Below are positions 26,586-34,742 of a DNA stretch of 64,000 bases, piece after piece. Source of the stretch: Nocardia amamiensis (GTDB lineage: Bacteria; Actinomycetota; Actinomycetes; Mycobacteriales; Mycobacteriaceae). The notes under the pieces were generated by a model that was not told the DNA's origin, did not search any database, and was given only the letters and a program-made list of their open reading frames with translations. Every line of letters begins with the position of its first letter. Position 1 is the stretch's first letter. The stretch is from positions 124,001 to 188,000 of the forward strand of contig NZ_JADLQX010000011.1 in assembly GCF_015477605.1 (NCBI RefSeq). Reading direction: 5' to 3'. The position numbers and the translations under genes are program-made.

Positions 26586-27245
26586 TCAGCCGTCGTAGGA
26601 CACGTGCGGCGTCCAGGCGTCGGCGGGCCGGGTGGCCGCCGCGTGCAGCGCCGCGGCGACGCGATTCCGGGTGAACGCGCCGTCGCCGAGCACGCCGTTG
26701 ACCTGCACCGCGACGGCGCGGATGCCCGCGGGGGCCAAAGTGGTGTCCAGGCTGGTCACCAGGTTGCGCACAGCCGCCTTCTGGACGCCGAGCGAGGCGG
26801 CCTGATGCCACGGTTCATCCGCGGCCGCACTACCCGTGACCAGCACGCGGGCTCCCCCGGACAGAAAGGGACGCGCGGCCTGGACAGCGGGCAGCAGCGC
26901 CGCGGCGCCGGCGGTGAAGTCCGCGATCAGTTCGGGAACCGATAGCTGGAGCGGGTCGGCCTGACGGAAGACGCTCGGGTTGAAGTGCAGCACGTCGATA
27001 CGACCGTGGCGCTCACCCACCCCGGTGACGATGCCCGCGACGTCGGCGGGATCGGTCAGGTCCACCCCGACGCCCTCCGCGTCGAATCCCTGCCCGCGCA
27101 ACTGCTCGGCCAGCGGTTCGGCCTCCTGGGGAAACCGGCAGGCCAGCACGGTGGCGAACCCGTCGTCGGCGAACAATTGGGCAACCGACAGCCCGAGGCC
27201 GGGACCGGCGCCGAGCACGAGAAGCACAGGAGCAGTCATGGTCAT
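26586..27245 (-). CDS. Short-chain dehydrogenase/reductase family protein lacking the catalytic tyrosine
   Basis: A 219-residue SDR-like Rossmann protein. The nucleotide loop is VLGAGPGLGLSVAQLF (G-x-G-x-x-x-G-like). The active-site strand VLVTGSAAADEPWHQ carries the Ser. At the Y-x-x-x-K position the sequence reads L-G-V-Q-K, so the catalytic Tyr is replaced by Leu while Lys is kept. It may still bind NAD(P) but ordinary SDR catalysis is doubtful. The 235 bp between it and the P450 gene hold only short unlikely frames. The SRPBCC gene ends about 50 bp upstream on the same strand, so they could be co-transcribed. Confidence 0.75.
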   Translation of the reverse strand: MTMTAPVLLVLGAGPGLGLSVAQLFADDGFATVLACRFPQEAEPLAEQLRGQGFDAEGVGVDLTDPADVAGIVTGVGERHGRIDVLHFNPSVFRQADPLQLSVPELIADFTAGAAALLPAVQAARPFLSGGARVLVTGSAAADEPWHQAASLGVQKAAVRNLVTSLDTTLAPAGIRAVAVQVNGVLGDGAFTRNRVAAALHAAATRPADAWTPHVSYDG

Positions 27246-27296
27246 CGAGCCTAGAACCGTGGCCGCGGTCGCGCCGAACAGCGCTGTGCCAGGCGG

Positions 27297-27749
27297 TTAT
27301 TCGACGACGGCCTGGATGCGGTTCAGTGTCTCGCGCATGCCGTCGACGTTCGTCTTGCCGCGGGTCCAGCCGGCCAGCAGCCAGTACAGCCGCAGCACCG
27401 GGTTGTCGTGCAGCTGGAACGACTCGGTCACGTCGGTGCCGCCGTCCACCGGCTCGAGAACGTAGCGCCACGTGTTGACCGGCATGCCGCCAGGACCGAG
27501 CACGGTGAACGCGAACTCGCGGCCGGGCTCGCAGGCGACGATGCGGCACACCGTCCAATACTTCAGCCCCCAGCCATTGCGGTTGACGTGCCCGCGGAAC
27601 TTCACGCCCACCGCAGGGCCGGTGGCGCCACCGAGCCACTCCGCCGCGAACGTCTCGGGACTGAATCGCCCCGTGTTCTCGATATCGCTGATCAGTTCCC
27701 AGATCTTGCCGGCCGGGGCGGCCATCCGGACCGTCACGCTGTCGTGCAT
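27297..27749 (-). CDS. SRPBCC-family (polyketide cyclase-like) protein
   Basis: A 150-residue START-fold protein: MHDSVTVRMAAPAGKIWELISDIENTGRF is the typical beginning, followed by a conserved central hydrophobic cavity pattern and a long C-terminal helix (GMRETLNRIQAVVE). Such proteins bind hydrophobic ligands; the role here is unknown. The ATG at 27749 has an AGGG site eight bases upstream, so it can be translated alone. The same reading frame is open upstream into the FUSC gene, giving an apparent 747-codon fusion, but codon use between the two (27750-27845) is poor, and another frame is better. I treat them as two genes with a lesion in the FUSC end. Confidence 0.8.
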   Translation of the reverse strand: MHDSVTVRMAAPAGKIWELISDIENTGRFSPETFAAEWLGGATGPAVGVKFRGHVNRNGWGLKYWTVCRIVACEPGREFAFTVLGPGGMPVNTWRYVLEPVDGGTDVTESFQLHDNPVLRLYWLLAGWTRGKTNVDGMRETLNRIQAVVE

Positions 27750-27769
27750 GTGCCCAACCCTAATGGGCG

Positions 27770-29501
27770 CTATCGGACGTGATCGGTCCCCACCCCGTGC
27801 ACGTCCGGAGCGACGGCCGAGGTATCGCCCAGCAGGCAGCCGGTTCGGCGCCGGTGGTCCGGGGAGCGCCGATTCCAGCCGGACGGCCCAGCCGTCCACG
27901 TCGGAGAGCCGCTCACCCGGCTGCAGCACCCAGCAGGCGGCCAGCAGGTCATGACCGAAATGCGCGAGAGCGGCGTGCTCCGGCCAATATTCGCGGGTCC
28001 ACTCCGGGTCATCGGTGGCCGAGTCGATTCCGCTGCGGACCACACCGACCAACTCGAATTGCAACCGCTGGACCAGTACCCACGCCACGATGTCCATCGG
28101 CTTGCGGCGCAACCGGTCGAGCAGTGCCCGCGCGTCGGCGACCGCGCGCCGTTCCATCCAGTGGAAGGTGCGCCGATGCCCGTGCGGCGCGACGCAATAC
28201 AGCGCGAACACCGCCATCGCGACACCGAGCACCGTCTCCACCAGCCGGTCCCGGATCACCGGCCCGATCGGTCCATCTGTGGTGGCGACGCCGCCCGCGA
28301 TCAGCGCGACCGGCGTGATGAACACGACGGCCAGCGCGTAGTTGCGCGGCACGAAGAGCTCGATGCAGAACTGCAGCAAGGCGATGAACACGATCAGCGC
28401 ATAGCCGGTCGGCCCGAGTTGGTAGATGACCGCGAACAGACCGAGTCCGACGACGGTACCGACGAAACGGTGGATGGCGCGCACCTGCCCGTGCACCCGA
28501 TCCGGACCGGTCTGCAACACGATCAGCGCACTGAGCACCGCCCAGTGCGGCCGTTCCAGACCCAGCCAGGCGCTGAGCGCACCCGCGCCGAGGCAGCCCA
28601 CCGCGACGCGCAGCGCACTGATCGCCGCATGCGAGGAGAAGGACAAGGAACGCCGCAACCGGAAGCCCACGCTCGGGCGGGCGAACGAAACCAACGGATC
28701 GAGCAGCAGATCGTCGGTGTCGTCGGCCGGTGCGTATCCCGCGAGCTTGCGCCGCGCGCGTTGCAGGGTGGCCAGCAGCGTCGCTTCCCCCGGGTCGCTC
28801 GGCAGCCCACCGTCGTAGACCGCGGCCCATGCGTCGGCCATCGCGGCACCCGCCCGGTGACGTAGATCGATAGCGGAGCAGCCTGTCTCCCGGGCCGCCA
28901 CATACGCGTCCACCGCGCGCACGGCCGCCTCGACCGCCATGCGTTCGGGTTTGCGGTGATCACGCAGCACTCCGGCCATCGAAACGATGATCGAAGCGAG
29001 CACACCGCACGCCGCGCTGAGCAGCAGCGTCACCAGCGACGCGCCGGACTCCACGGCTTTCATCGCGCCCGCGCAGACCAGCGCGAAGAACAGCGCGCCC
29101 GGCGGACCGAGCCGCAGCGCGTCGATCACGAAGACGGCGAGCGCCGCGACCGCCGACACCACGACCACCATGACCAGCGCAGCGCCGGTTCCGGTGGTGA
29201 GCAGTCCGCCGACCAACCCACCCAGGCCACACGCGGCGAGCAGCGCAAGACCGGCCGCGGGCACCACCCGGCCGCGCACCCGGAACGGCCGTCCCTCGCC
29301 GTAGAGCACGGCGAAGGCGCCGAAGATGACGAAGACCGCCGCGTCCGGATTGCCGAAACCGGTGACGAGGGCGGCAGGCACGGCGAACGCCAGGGCGGCA
29401 CGCAGTGCTGGGCTCCACCGCCTGCCCGCCGGCGGCAGGGCGAACAGCTGTGTGCCGACACGGCCCTTCGGCGGCACCGGATCCGGATGTGTCGCGGGCA
29501 C
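27770..29501 (-). CDS. FUSC-family membrane protein (possible C-terminal frameshift)
   Basis: A large membrane protein of the fusaric-acid-resistance/aromatic-acid-exporter type. One N-terminal set of about six spans (residues about 30-180), a soluble helical region (about 185-300), a second set of spans including LRVAVGCLGAGALSAWLGLERPHW, then a cytoplasmic tail. It may export aromatic acids. GTG 29501 has AAAGGA seven bases upstream; an earlier GTG at 29540 leaves only 16 bp to the divergent amidase. Near 27831-27848 the well-biased frame seems to shift: the frame that continues with good codon use ends at TAG 27770-27772, whereas the ORF frame runs on into the SRPBCC gene. This suggests a one-base indel, genuine or from sequencing. 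Confidence 0.7.
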
Positions 29502-29556
29502 CTGCTGTCCTTTCTCATCTGGACGGACTGCCTGGTCCACACACTAGATTCGGGAC

Positions 29557-30975
29557 ATGACCGCCGACGCTCATATGCCGCTGCCCACGCGCGTCCACGC
29601 CTTCGGCGACGACGCGCTCGGCGAGCACGACGCGGTCGCTCTCGCCGCGCTGGTGCGGGCGGGAGCGGTCTCGCCGCGCGAACTCGCCGACGCCGCGGTG
29701 GCGCGCGCCCACCAGGTCGAGCAGTTGGCCGCCGTCGCCTACCCGAGCTACGCGAAACCGCTGATCCCCGCCGAGCGGACCGGCGCCTTCTACGGGGTGC
29801 CCACGTTCGTCAAAGACAACATCGACGTCGCGGGCATGCCGACCAATCAAGGCACCGCGGCCTTCCGAGCCACACCCGCCCGGGTGCACAGCGGCTACAC
29901 CCGCCAGTTCCTCAGTACGGGCCTGACCGTCCTCGGCAAGAGCGCCATGCCCGAGTTCGGCTTCAACGCCAGCACTGAGCCGCCGCACGCACCGCCGACG
30001 CGCAATCCTTGGCACACCGGATTTTCGGTGGGCGGGTCGTCCGGCGGGGCGGCCGCACTGGTGGCGGCCGGGGTCGTTCCGATCGCGCACGGCAACGACG
30101 GCGGCGGGTCGATCCGCATTCCCGCCGCATGCGCCGGGTTGGTCGGTTTGAAGCCGAGCCGAGGACGACATGTCGTGTCGGGGCTGGCCCGCACACTGCC
30201 GATCGACATCGTCAGCGAGGGTGTGCTGACCAGAACGGTGCGCGATACGGCGGCTTATGCCGCGGCAGCCGAACGATATTGGCGCAGCCCCGCGCTGCGG
30301 CCGATCGGCCGCGTCGAAGGGCCCGCAACGCGGCGGATGCGAATCGCGCTCGTGCTCGACAACGTCGCTGGGCCGGTCCCGGCCGGTCCGACCCGGGATG
30401 CCGTGGAAAGGGTGGCCCGCACTCTCGAATCCAACGGCTATTCGGTCGAGCCCGTGCGGCTACCGTTCGACGTGGCGATCGAAAACGCTTTCCTGCACTA
30501 CTGGGGGCTGCTCGCGGCCACGATCACCACGACGGGAAAGCTGCTCGATCGACGCTTCGACGCACGGCGTGTAGACGATCTGACCATCGGCCTGCGCGGC
30601 TTCTTCCTACGGCGGGCCATGCATGCGCCGCTGACCTTCTACCGACTCCGCGCGGCCGCCGCCAGGTACGAACGGGCAGTCGGCCCCTACGACGCGGTGC
30701 TGCTCCCGGTGCTCGGCCACACCACACCGGAACTCGGGTATCTCAGTCCCACCGTGCCATTCGAGGAGTTGATCGAACGACTACGCGCCTATGTCTGCTT
30801 CACCCCCATCAACAACATCACCGGGACACCCGCCATCACGGTTCCGGGCGGCCGCACCGCCGCCGGGCTCCCCGTCGGAGTCCAGTTCGCCGCCACCCGC
30901 GGCAACGAACGCACCCTGCTGGAACTGGCCTACCTGGTCGAGTCGGAGCAGCCGTTCCCTCGTCTGTCCAGCTGA
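29557..30975 (+). CDS. Amidase (amidase signature family)
   Basis: A 472-residue amidase signature enzyme with the Ser-cisSer-Lys triad: Lys in VPTFVKDNIDVAG, cis-Ser in FSVGGSSGGAAA, nucleophile Ser in DGGGSIRIPAA. Length and motif spacing match hydrolases of short amides or Glu-tRNA amidotransferase A paralogues; adjacent genes give no sign of a GatCAB complex. A GTG/ATG choice is not a problem: ATG 29557 begins MTADAHMP. It is divergent from the FUSC gene, which might export an aromatic acid product of the amidase, but that link is speculative. Confidence 0.9.
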   Translation: MTADAHMPLPTRVHAFGDDALGEHDAVALAALVRAGAVSPRELADAAVARAHQVEQLAAVAYPSYAKPLIPAERTGAFYGVPTFVKDNIDVAGMPTNQGTAAFRATPARVHSGYTRQFLSTGLTVLGKSAMPEFGFNASTEPPHAPPTRNPWHTGFSVGGSSGGAAALVAAGVVPIAHGNDGGGSIRIPAACAGLVGLKPSRGRHVVSGLARTLPIDIVSEGVLTRTVRDTAAYAAAAERYWRSPALRPIGRVEGPATRRMRIALVLDNVAGPVPAGPTRDAVERVARTLESNGYSVEPVRLPFDVAIENAFLHYWGLLAATITTTGKLLDRRFDARRVDDLTIGLRGFFLRRAMHAPLTFYRLRAAAARYERAVGPYDAVLLPVLGHTTPELGYLSPTVPFEELIERLRAYVCFTPINNITGTPAITVPGGRTAAGLPVGVQFAATRGNERTLLELAYLVESEQPFPRLSS

Positions 30976-30985
30976 CCAGACCAAT

Positions 30986-31004
30986 TTAGATTAGCCTTAG
31001 TTGC
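30986..31004. promoter_or_regulatory. Candidate IdeR/DtxR iron box
   Basis: TTAGATTAGCCTTAGTTGC matches the 19-bp IdeR consensus TWAGGTWAGSCTWACCTWA at 14 positions by my count; the left half is strong, the right half weak. It lies 48 bp upstream of the methyltransferase start in an AT-rich patch. If bound, the methyltransferase gene would be iron-repressed. Confidence 0.45.
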
Positions 31005-31051
31005 AGTGATTTTCATTTTCTAATACGAGCGAGCGCCGGAGAGGACGAACC

Positions 31052-31861
31052 ATGGGAACGAACGTCGAATTGGCGGGAGTCCCGGAGACCATGCTGTGGA
31101 CGCTCTACAACCGAGCGTCGGAAGCGAAGCGGGCGGACGGCATTCTGCACGACCCCGACTGCGTCCGTATCTTCGACGCGCTCGACTACGACTACAAGCG
31201 GGCGTTCGGCGCTCCCGACGGCACGCACGCGGTGCGGTCGTTGCGCTTCGACCAGGTGCTGCGGCCCTGGCTGGCGGCGCATCCCGGCGGGACCGTCGTC
31301 GAGCTCGCCTCCGGGCTGGAGACTCAGTTCCAGCGGTGTGACGACGGGCAGGTGCGCTGGCTGTGTGTGGACGTTCCCGAAGGCATCGCACTGCGGGAAC
31401 GGTTCCTGCCACCGAGCGCACGCTGTCGCCACCTGCCGATCAGCGCACTCGATCCGGCCTGGCTGGACGAGGTGGACGCCGGCCGCGGCGTGTTCATCAC
31501 GGCGCAGGGACTGTTCATGTACTTCGAGCCCATCGATGTGCGGCGCCTGTGCGCCACGATCTTCGAGCGCCTGCCCGGCGTGGAGTTGATGTTCGACACC
31601 ATCCCGCCGTGGTTCTCCCGGAAGACCCTGCGGGGATTCGGCAAGACGTCGCACTACACCGCTCCGCCGATGCCATGGGGCGTCAAGCGCAGCCGGGTGG
31701 CCCGGCTGCTGCGTGACTGGAGCCCACAGGTGGCCGAGGTGACCGTATCGTCCTACGGCCATTCCCGCGGGCCGCTCGCGGTGAGCATGCCGCTGCTCGA
31801 ACGTCTTCCGGTGCTGCGCGACGTTCCGCCCGCCATAGTCCACGCCCGTGGCGTGCGGTAG
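31052..31861 (+). CDS. TcmP/LCM-type O-methyltransferase
   Basis: A 269-residue methyltransferase of the leucine-carboxyl-methyltransferase/TcmP group. VVELASGLETQFQRCDDG is motif I, WLCVDVPEGIALRERF holds the acidic ribose-binding residue, and GVFITAQGLFMYFEPIDV is the family's post-motif signature. Actinobacterial members methylate carboxyl or hydroxyl groups of metabolites. ATG 31052 follows GGAGAGGACGAACC. It has its own promoter region with a possible iron box, so a link to siderophore or iron metabolism is possible. It ends 1 bp before the convergent CDF gene. Confidence 0.85.
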   Translation: MGTNVELAGVPETMLWTLYNRASEAKRADGILHDPDCVRIFDALDYDYKRAFGAPDGTHAVRSLRFDQVLRPWLAAHPGGTVVELASGLETQFQRCDDGQVRWLCVDVPEGIALRERFLPPSARCRHLPISALDPAWLDEVDAGRGVFITAQGLFMYFEPIDVRRLCATIFERLPGVELMFDTIPPWFSRKTLRGFGKTSHYTAPPMPWGVKRSRVARLLRDWSPQVAEVTVSSYGHSRGPLAVSMPLLERLPVLRDVPPAIVHARGVR

Positions 31862-31862
31862 C

Positions 31863-32876
31863 TCAGGGTGCGCTGATACCCGCCGCGGACGACGGACGGT
31901 CGCGGTGGACCGGACCGTGGGCATCATCGCAATGGCCATCCAGCACCGGAAGGAGGCGTTGCGTGTCCGGGGCGGTCGAGGAGGTGACGACGTGGCTGTG
32001 GTCGACCTGCAACGTGGTGTGGGTGATGCCGTAGTCGTGGTCGAGCAGCCGCTCGATCCGCTGACGCAGTCCATGGCAGTCTGCGCCCGGGCGGACCAGC
32101 ACGTGCGCCGACAGCGCGATATCGCCGGAGGTGATCTGCCAGACGTGCAGGTCATGCACCTCGTCGACGCCCTGGATGTCGACGAGCCTGCGCCCGAGCA
32201 CATCCGGATCGACGCCCGCGGGCGCCGCCTCCAGGAAGATCCGGGTGGACTCACGCACCAGCCCGAGCCCCGCCTTGACCATCAGAGCGACGACGACCAG
32301 CGTGGCGATCGCGTCCGCCCTGGCGAATCCGGTGGTCAGCACGACGATTCCGGCCACGGCGGTGGCGATGAATCCGTAGAGGTCGTTGAGCACGTGCTGG
32401 AAGGCGCCCTCGACGTTGAGACTGGACCGGTTGGCCTTGCTGATCGCCCAGGTCGCCGCGACATTGACCGCGATGCCCGCCAACGCGGTCACTACCACCA
32501 GCCCGCCGGTCACCTCCGGCGGCTCCAGCAGACGACGCACCGCCTCATAGCTGAGCCAGCCCGCCAGCACGAGCAGCGTGACACCATTGGCCTGTGCCGA
32601 GAGGATCTCGGCACGCTTGTAGCCGTAGGTGTACTTGCCGTTGGCGGGTCGGGCGGCGAGCCGGATCGCGGCGAGCGCGAGCACGATGGCCGCGGCGTCG
32701 GTGAGCATGTGCGCCGCGTCGGACAGCAGCGCCAGCGAATTCGCCAGCACACCGACCACGACCTCGACCGCCATGAATCCGGCGATCAGGGCGAGCGCAA
32801 CGGTCAGCCATCTGCGGTCGGCGTCACGGGACACCCCGTGTCCGTGTGCGTGGCCATGCCCGTGCTCGTGTCCCAT
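31863..32876 (-). CDS. Cation diffusion facilitator (CDF) metal exporter
   Basis: A 337-residue CzcD-like proton/metal antiporter. A His-rich N-terminus (GHEHGHGHAHGHG) precedes six spans. The Zn site in helix 2 is LLSDAAHMLTDAAA (H-x3-D) and in helix 5 is AFQHVLNDL-like (H-x3-D). A cytoplasmic C-terminal metal domain follows, with VHDLHVWQITSG. It probably exports Zn, Co or Cd. An imperfect palindrome ATGCGCATATCTGCAT lies upstream and may bind an ArsR/SmtB-type metal sensor, though none is adjacent. Confidence 0.9.
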   Translation of the reverse strand: MGHEHGHGHAHGHGVSRDADRRWLTVALALIAGFMAVEVVVGVLANSLALLSDAAHMLTDAAAIVLALAAIRLAARPANGKYTYGYKRAEILSAQANGVTLLVLAGWLSYEAVRRLLEPPEVTGGLVVVTALAGIAVNVAATWAISKANRSSLNVEGAFQHVLNDLYGFIATAVAGIVVLTTGFARADAIATLVVVALMVKAGLGLVRESTRIFLEAAPAGVDPDVLGRRLVDIQGVDEVHDLHVWQITSGDIALSAHVLVRPGADCHGLRQRIERLLDHDYGITHTTLQVDHSHVVTSSTAPDTQRLLPVLDGHCDDAHGPVHRDRPSSAAGISAP

Positions 32877-32906
32877 CGACCCAGCCCCTTCCCGTCCTTG
32901 AAATGT

Positions 32907-32922
32907 ATGCGCATATCTGCAT
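32907..32922. promoter_or_regulatory. Imperfect palindrome upstream of the CDF gene
   Basis: ATGCGCATATCTGCAT is symmetric at 12 of 16 positions (ATGC ends, ATAT centre). It lies about 31 bp upstream of the CDF start. Resembles metal-sensor operators in general form only. Confidence 0.3.
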
Positions 32923-33084
32923 CTGTTCGGTCAGCTTAACGCACCCGGCCTGGCTCGCGGTAGATCAACTCGGTGAGCTGGATCACGTCGCATACGGCTT
33001 CGTCGACACGGGAGCGTGCGAGGAAGACGGTGACCGCGCACCGTGCTCGACATCCGATCGCGCGGCTGCGCGGACACCGCGTCG

Positions 33085-33453
33085 TCAGCCGAGCACGGCG
33101 TGCACCAGTGCGTAGGAGGACACTGCGGCAGCCAGCCCGGCGACCACGCTGACCAGCACGTTCATCGCCGCGTAGAAATAGGCGCCCCGCTCGGCCAGCC
33201 GCACGGTTTCGTAACCGAAGGTGCTGTAGGTGGTGAGCGCTCCGCAGAAACCGGTGCCGAGCAAGACGAACAGCGGCGTCGCCAGCGCGGTCCCCGCGCC
33301 GCTGAGCCCACCGAGCACGAGGCAGCCGATCAGGTTGACCAGGAATGTGCCCCATGGGAACAGGCTGTCGCGACGATCCTGTACCGCACGGTCGATGAGG
33401 TATCGCAGCGGCGCTCCGATCGCGCCGCCCACGACGACGAGCAGCACGCTCAC
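33085..33453 (-). CDS. crcB: Fluoride channel subunit CrcB/Fluc
   Basis: A 122-residue four-span protein: GGAIGAPLRYLIDR with the conserved Arg, GTFLVNLIGCLVLG with the central Asn, and GFCGALTTYSTFGYE with the Phe-box and Ser/Thr track. Fluc channels are antiparallel dimers that let fluoride leak out. A second Fluc gene lies upstream on the same strand (33554-34048); pairs like this usually form heterodimers. Its sequence downstream to the CDF promoter (about 200 bp) contains no supported gene. Confidence 0.9.
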   Translation of the reverse strand: MSVLLVVVGGAIGAPLRYLIDRAVQDRRDSLFPWGTFLVNLIGCLVLGGLSGAGTALATPLFVLLGTGFCGALTTYSTFGYETVRLAERGAYFYAAMNVLVSVVAGLAAAVSSYALVHAVLG

Positions 33454-33553
33454 GCTGCGCCCTCATCGGGTCCGCAGTCACCCGAGCCGCCGCTGCCAGA
33501 CTCGACGCTCCGCCCCGCGGCGGTTACCCGAGCTGCGGTATCCCGCCGGGCGC

Positions 33554-34048
33554 TCATGCCGACCGCACCCGCGCGCGGCGCGCACGCTCGTACCCGGCCC
33601 GGGTGAGCCACATCGCCGCGGCCGTGGCAAGCAAAGCGCTGATCAACGTGCCCGCCGCGTAGGCGAAGGCGACGACGACGGTGCCGGGCGTCAGGAGACC
33701 GCGGATCTCGTTGGCGTAGGTGGAGAAGGTGGTGAATCCGCCGAGGACGCCAACGCCGAGGAAAGGGCGCAGCAGCCGATGCGCCGCCCAGATCTCGGTG
33801 ACCGCCACCATGAGGATGCCGATCAGAAAGCAACCGCTGACATTGGTGACGAACGTGGCCATCGGAAAGTGTCCCGGGTGAGCGGGCAATCCCTGGGCGA
33901 GTCCATAGCGCGCCAGCGCACCGAGTGCACCGCCCGCGGCGACGACCAGCAGTACAACACCGTGGGTACGCCAGAGTTCCCGCCATGGAGCGCGATTACG
34001 CGTGGTGGCATCGGTCTCGAGCGGTTCTTCGGTCAGTTCACCGGGCAC
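33554..34048 (-). CDS. crcB: Fluoride channel subunit CrcB/Fluc, long form
   Basis: A 164-residue Fluc subunit with a 30-residue hydrophilic N-terminal tail and a basic C-terminus. GGALGALARYGLAQG, MATFVTNVSGCFLIG and GVLGGFTTFSTYANE are the conserved elements. It is first in a two-gene unit with the shorter crcB 100 bp downstream. ATG 34048 may be preceded by a GTGTAGGAG site. I looked for the fluoride (crcB-motif) riboswitch upstream and did not find a convincing match. Confidence 0.9.
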   Translation of the reverse strand: MPGELTEEPLETDATTRNRAPWRELWRTHGVVLLVVAAGGALGALARYGLAQGLPAHPGHFPMATFVTNVSGCFLIGILMVAVTEIWAAHRLLRPFLGVGVLGGFTTFSTYANEIRGLLTPGTVVVAFAYAAGTLISALLATAAAMWLTRAGYERARRARVRSA

Positions 34049-34236
34049 GGATGTCTCCTACACGAACGGTTGCGGTGTTCGGGTAGGGACTGTCGGCGAC
34101 GAATGCCGCGGTTGTTCCGGATGACCGGAGCGGCGAGCCCCACCGCCGCGCGGACGCCAGGATAGTCACCCGGCGACGCGGCCCGCGTAGTGACACCGGA
34201 ATTCTCGGGAGCGCCGAGGCCGCGTCGCATGCACGC

Positions 34237-34686
34237 TCACCGCTGTTCAGCGTGTCCGTTGCCGTCGTGCGCGACGAGAACCGAGCAGCCCGCGTGTCTC
34301 GCGGCCTTCTCCGCGGTGCTGCCCATGAAACGGCCCCAGATGCCCGAGTGCCCGCTGCGGCCGAGAATCAGCAGGTCGGCATCGTGTTCCGCGGCCGAGG
34401 TGGCCAGTTCCCGCGCCGCCTGACCCGCGCGAATCTCCGCCTGCACCGCGATGCCGCGCTGTTCGGCGGCCGCCGCGGCGGCGTTGAGCCATCGCCGGCA
34501 GGCCTGCTCCCCGATCGAGCGTTCGTCCTCGATCTCGCCGACCACCGGACCATAGTGCGGCAGAAACTCTTCGACGGCCACCACGGTGAGCGCGGAACGG
34601 TGCACCGCCGCCAGGTCGAGCGCCATCGTCAAGGCGGCTCGGGCGCCGGGTGAGTCGTCGTAGCCCACCACGATCCGCTGGAACAC
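34237..34686 (-). CDS. Universal stress protein (UspA family)
   Basis: A 149-residue single-domain Usp. N-terminal RIVVGYDDSPGARAAL has the ATP-site Asp, and the C-terminal GRSGHSGIWGRFMGSTAEK is the G-x2-G-x9-G-S ATP-binding signature, so it is an ATP-binding type. It acts in the cytoplasm in stress or dormancy responses. It stands alone between crcB and the amine oxidase gene, all on one strand but with gaps of about 190 and 55 bp. Confidence 0.9.
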   Translation of the reverse strand: MFQRIVVGYDDSPGARAALTMALDLAAVHRSALTVVAVEEFLPHYGPVVGEIEDERSIGEQACRRWLNAAAAAAEQRGIAVQAEIRAGQAARELATSAAEHDADLLILGRSGHSGIWGRFMGSTAEKAARHAGCSVLVAHDGNGHAEQR

Positions 34687-34742
34687 CTCTTCATTCTGGT
34701 CCCTCGGCGTCGGCCCGAGCCAGCATTCGGGCTACCCGGAGA

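Noticed and set aside
27297..29540. A single 747-codon FUSC-SRPBCC fusion protein
   Set aside because: Codon use is poor in the joint, the SRPBCC has its own start site, and a better frame ends at 27770, so two genes with a frameshift are more likely.
34049..34236. Fluoride riboswitch (crcB motif) upstream of the long crcB gene
   Set aside because: I compared by eye with the conserved core and found no convincing match on the minus strand; only a GTGTAGGAG site was noted, which is just the ribosome binding region.
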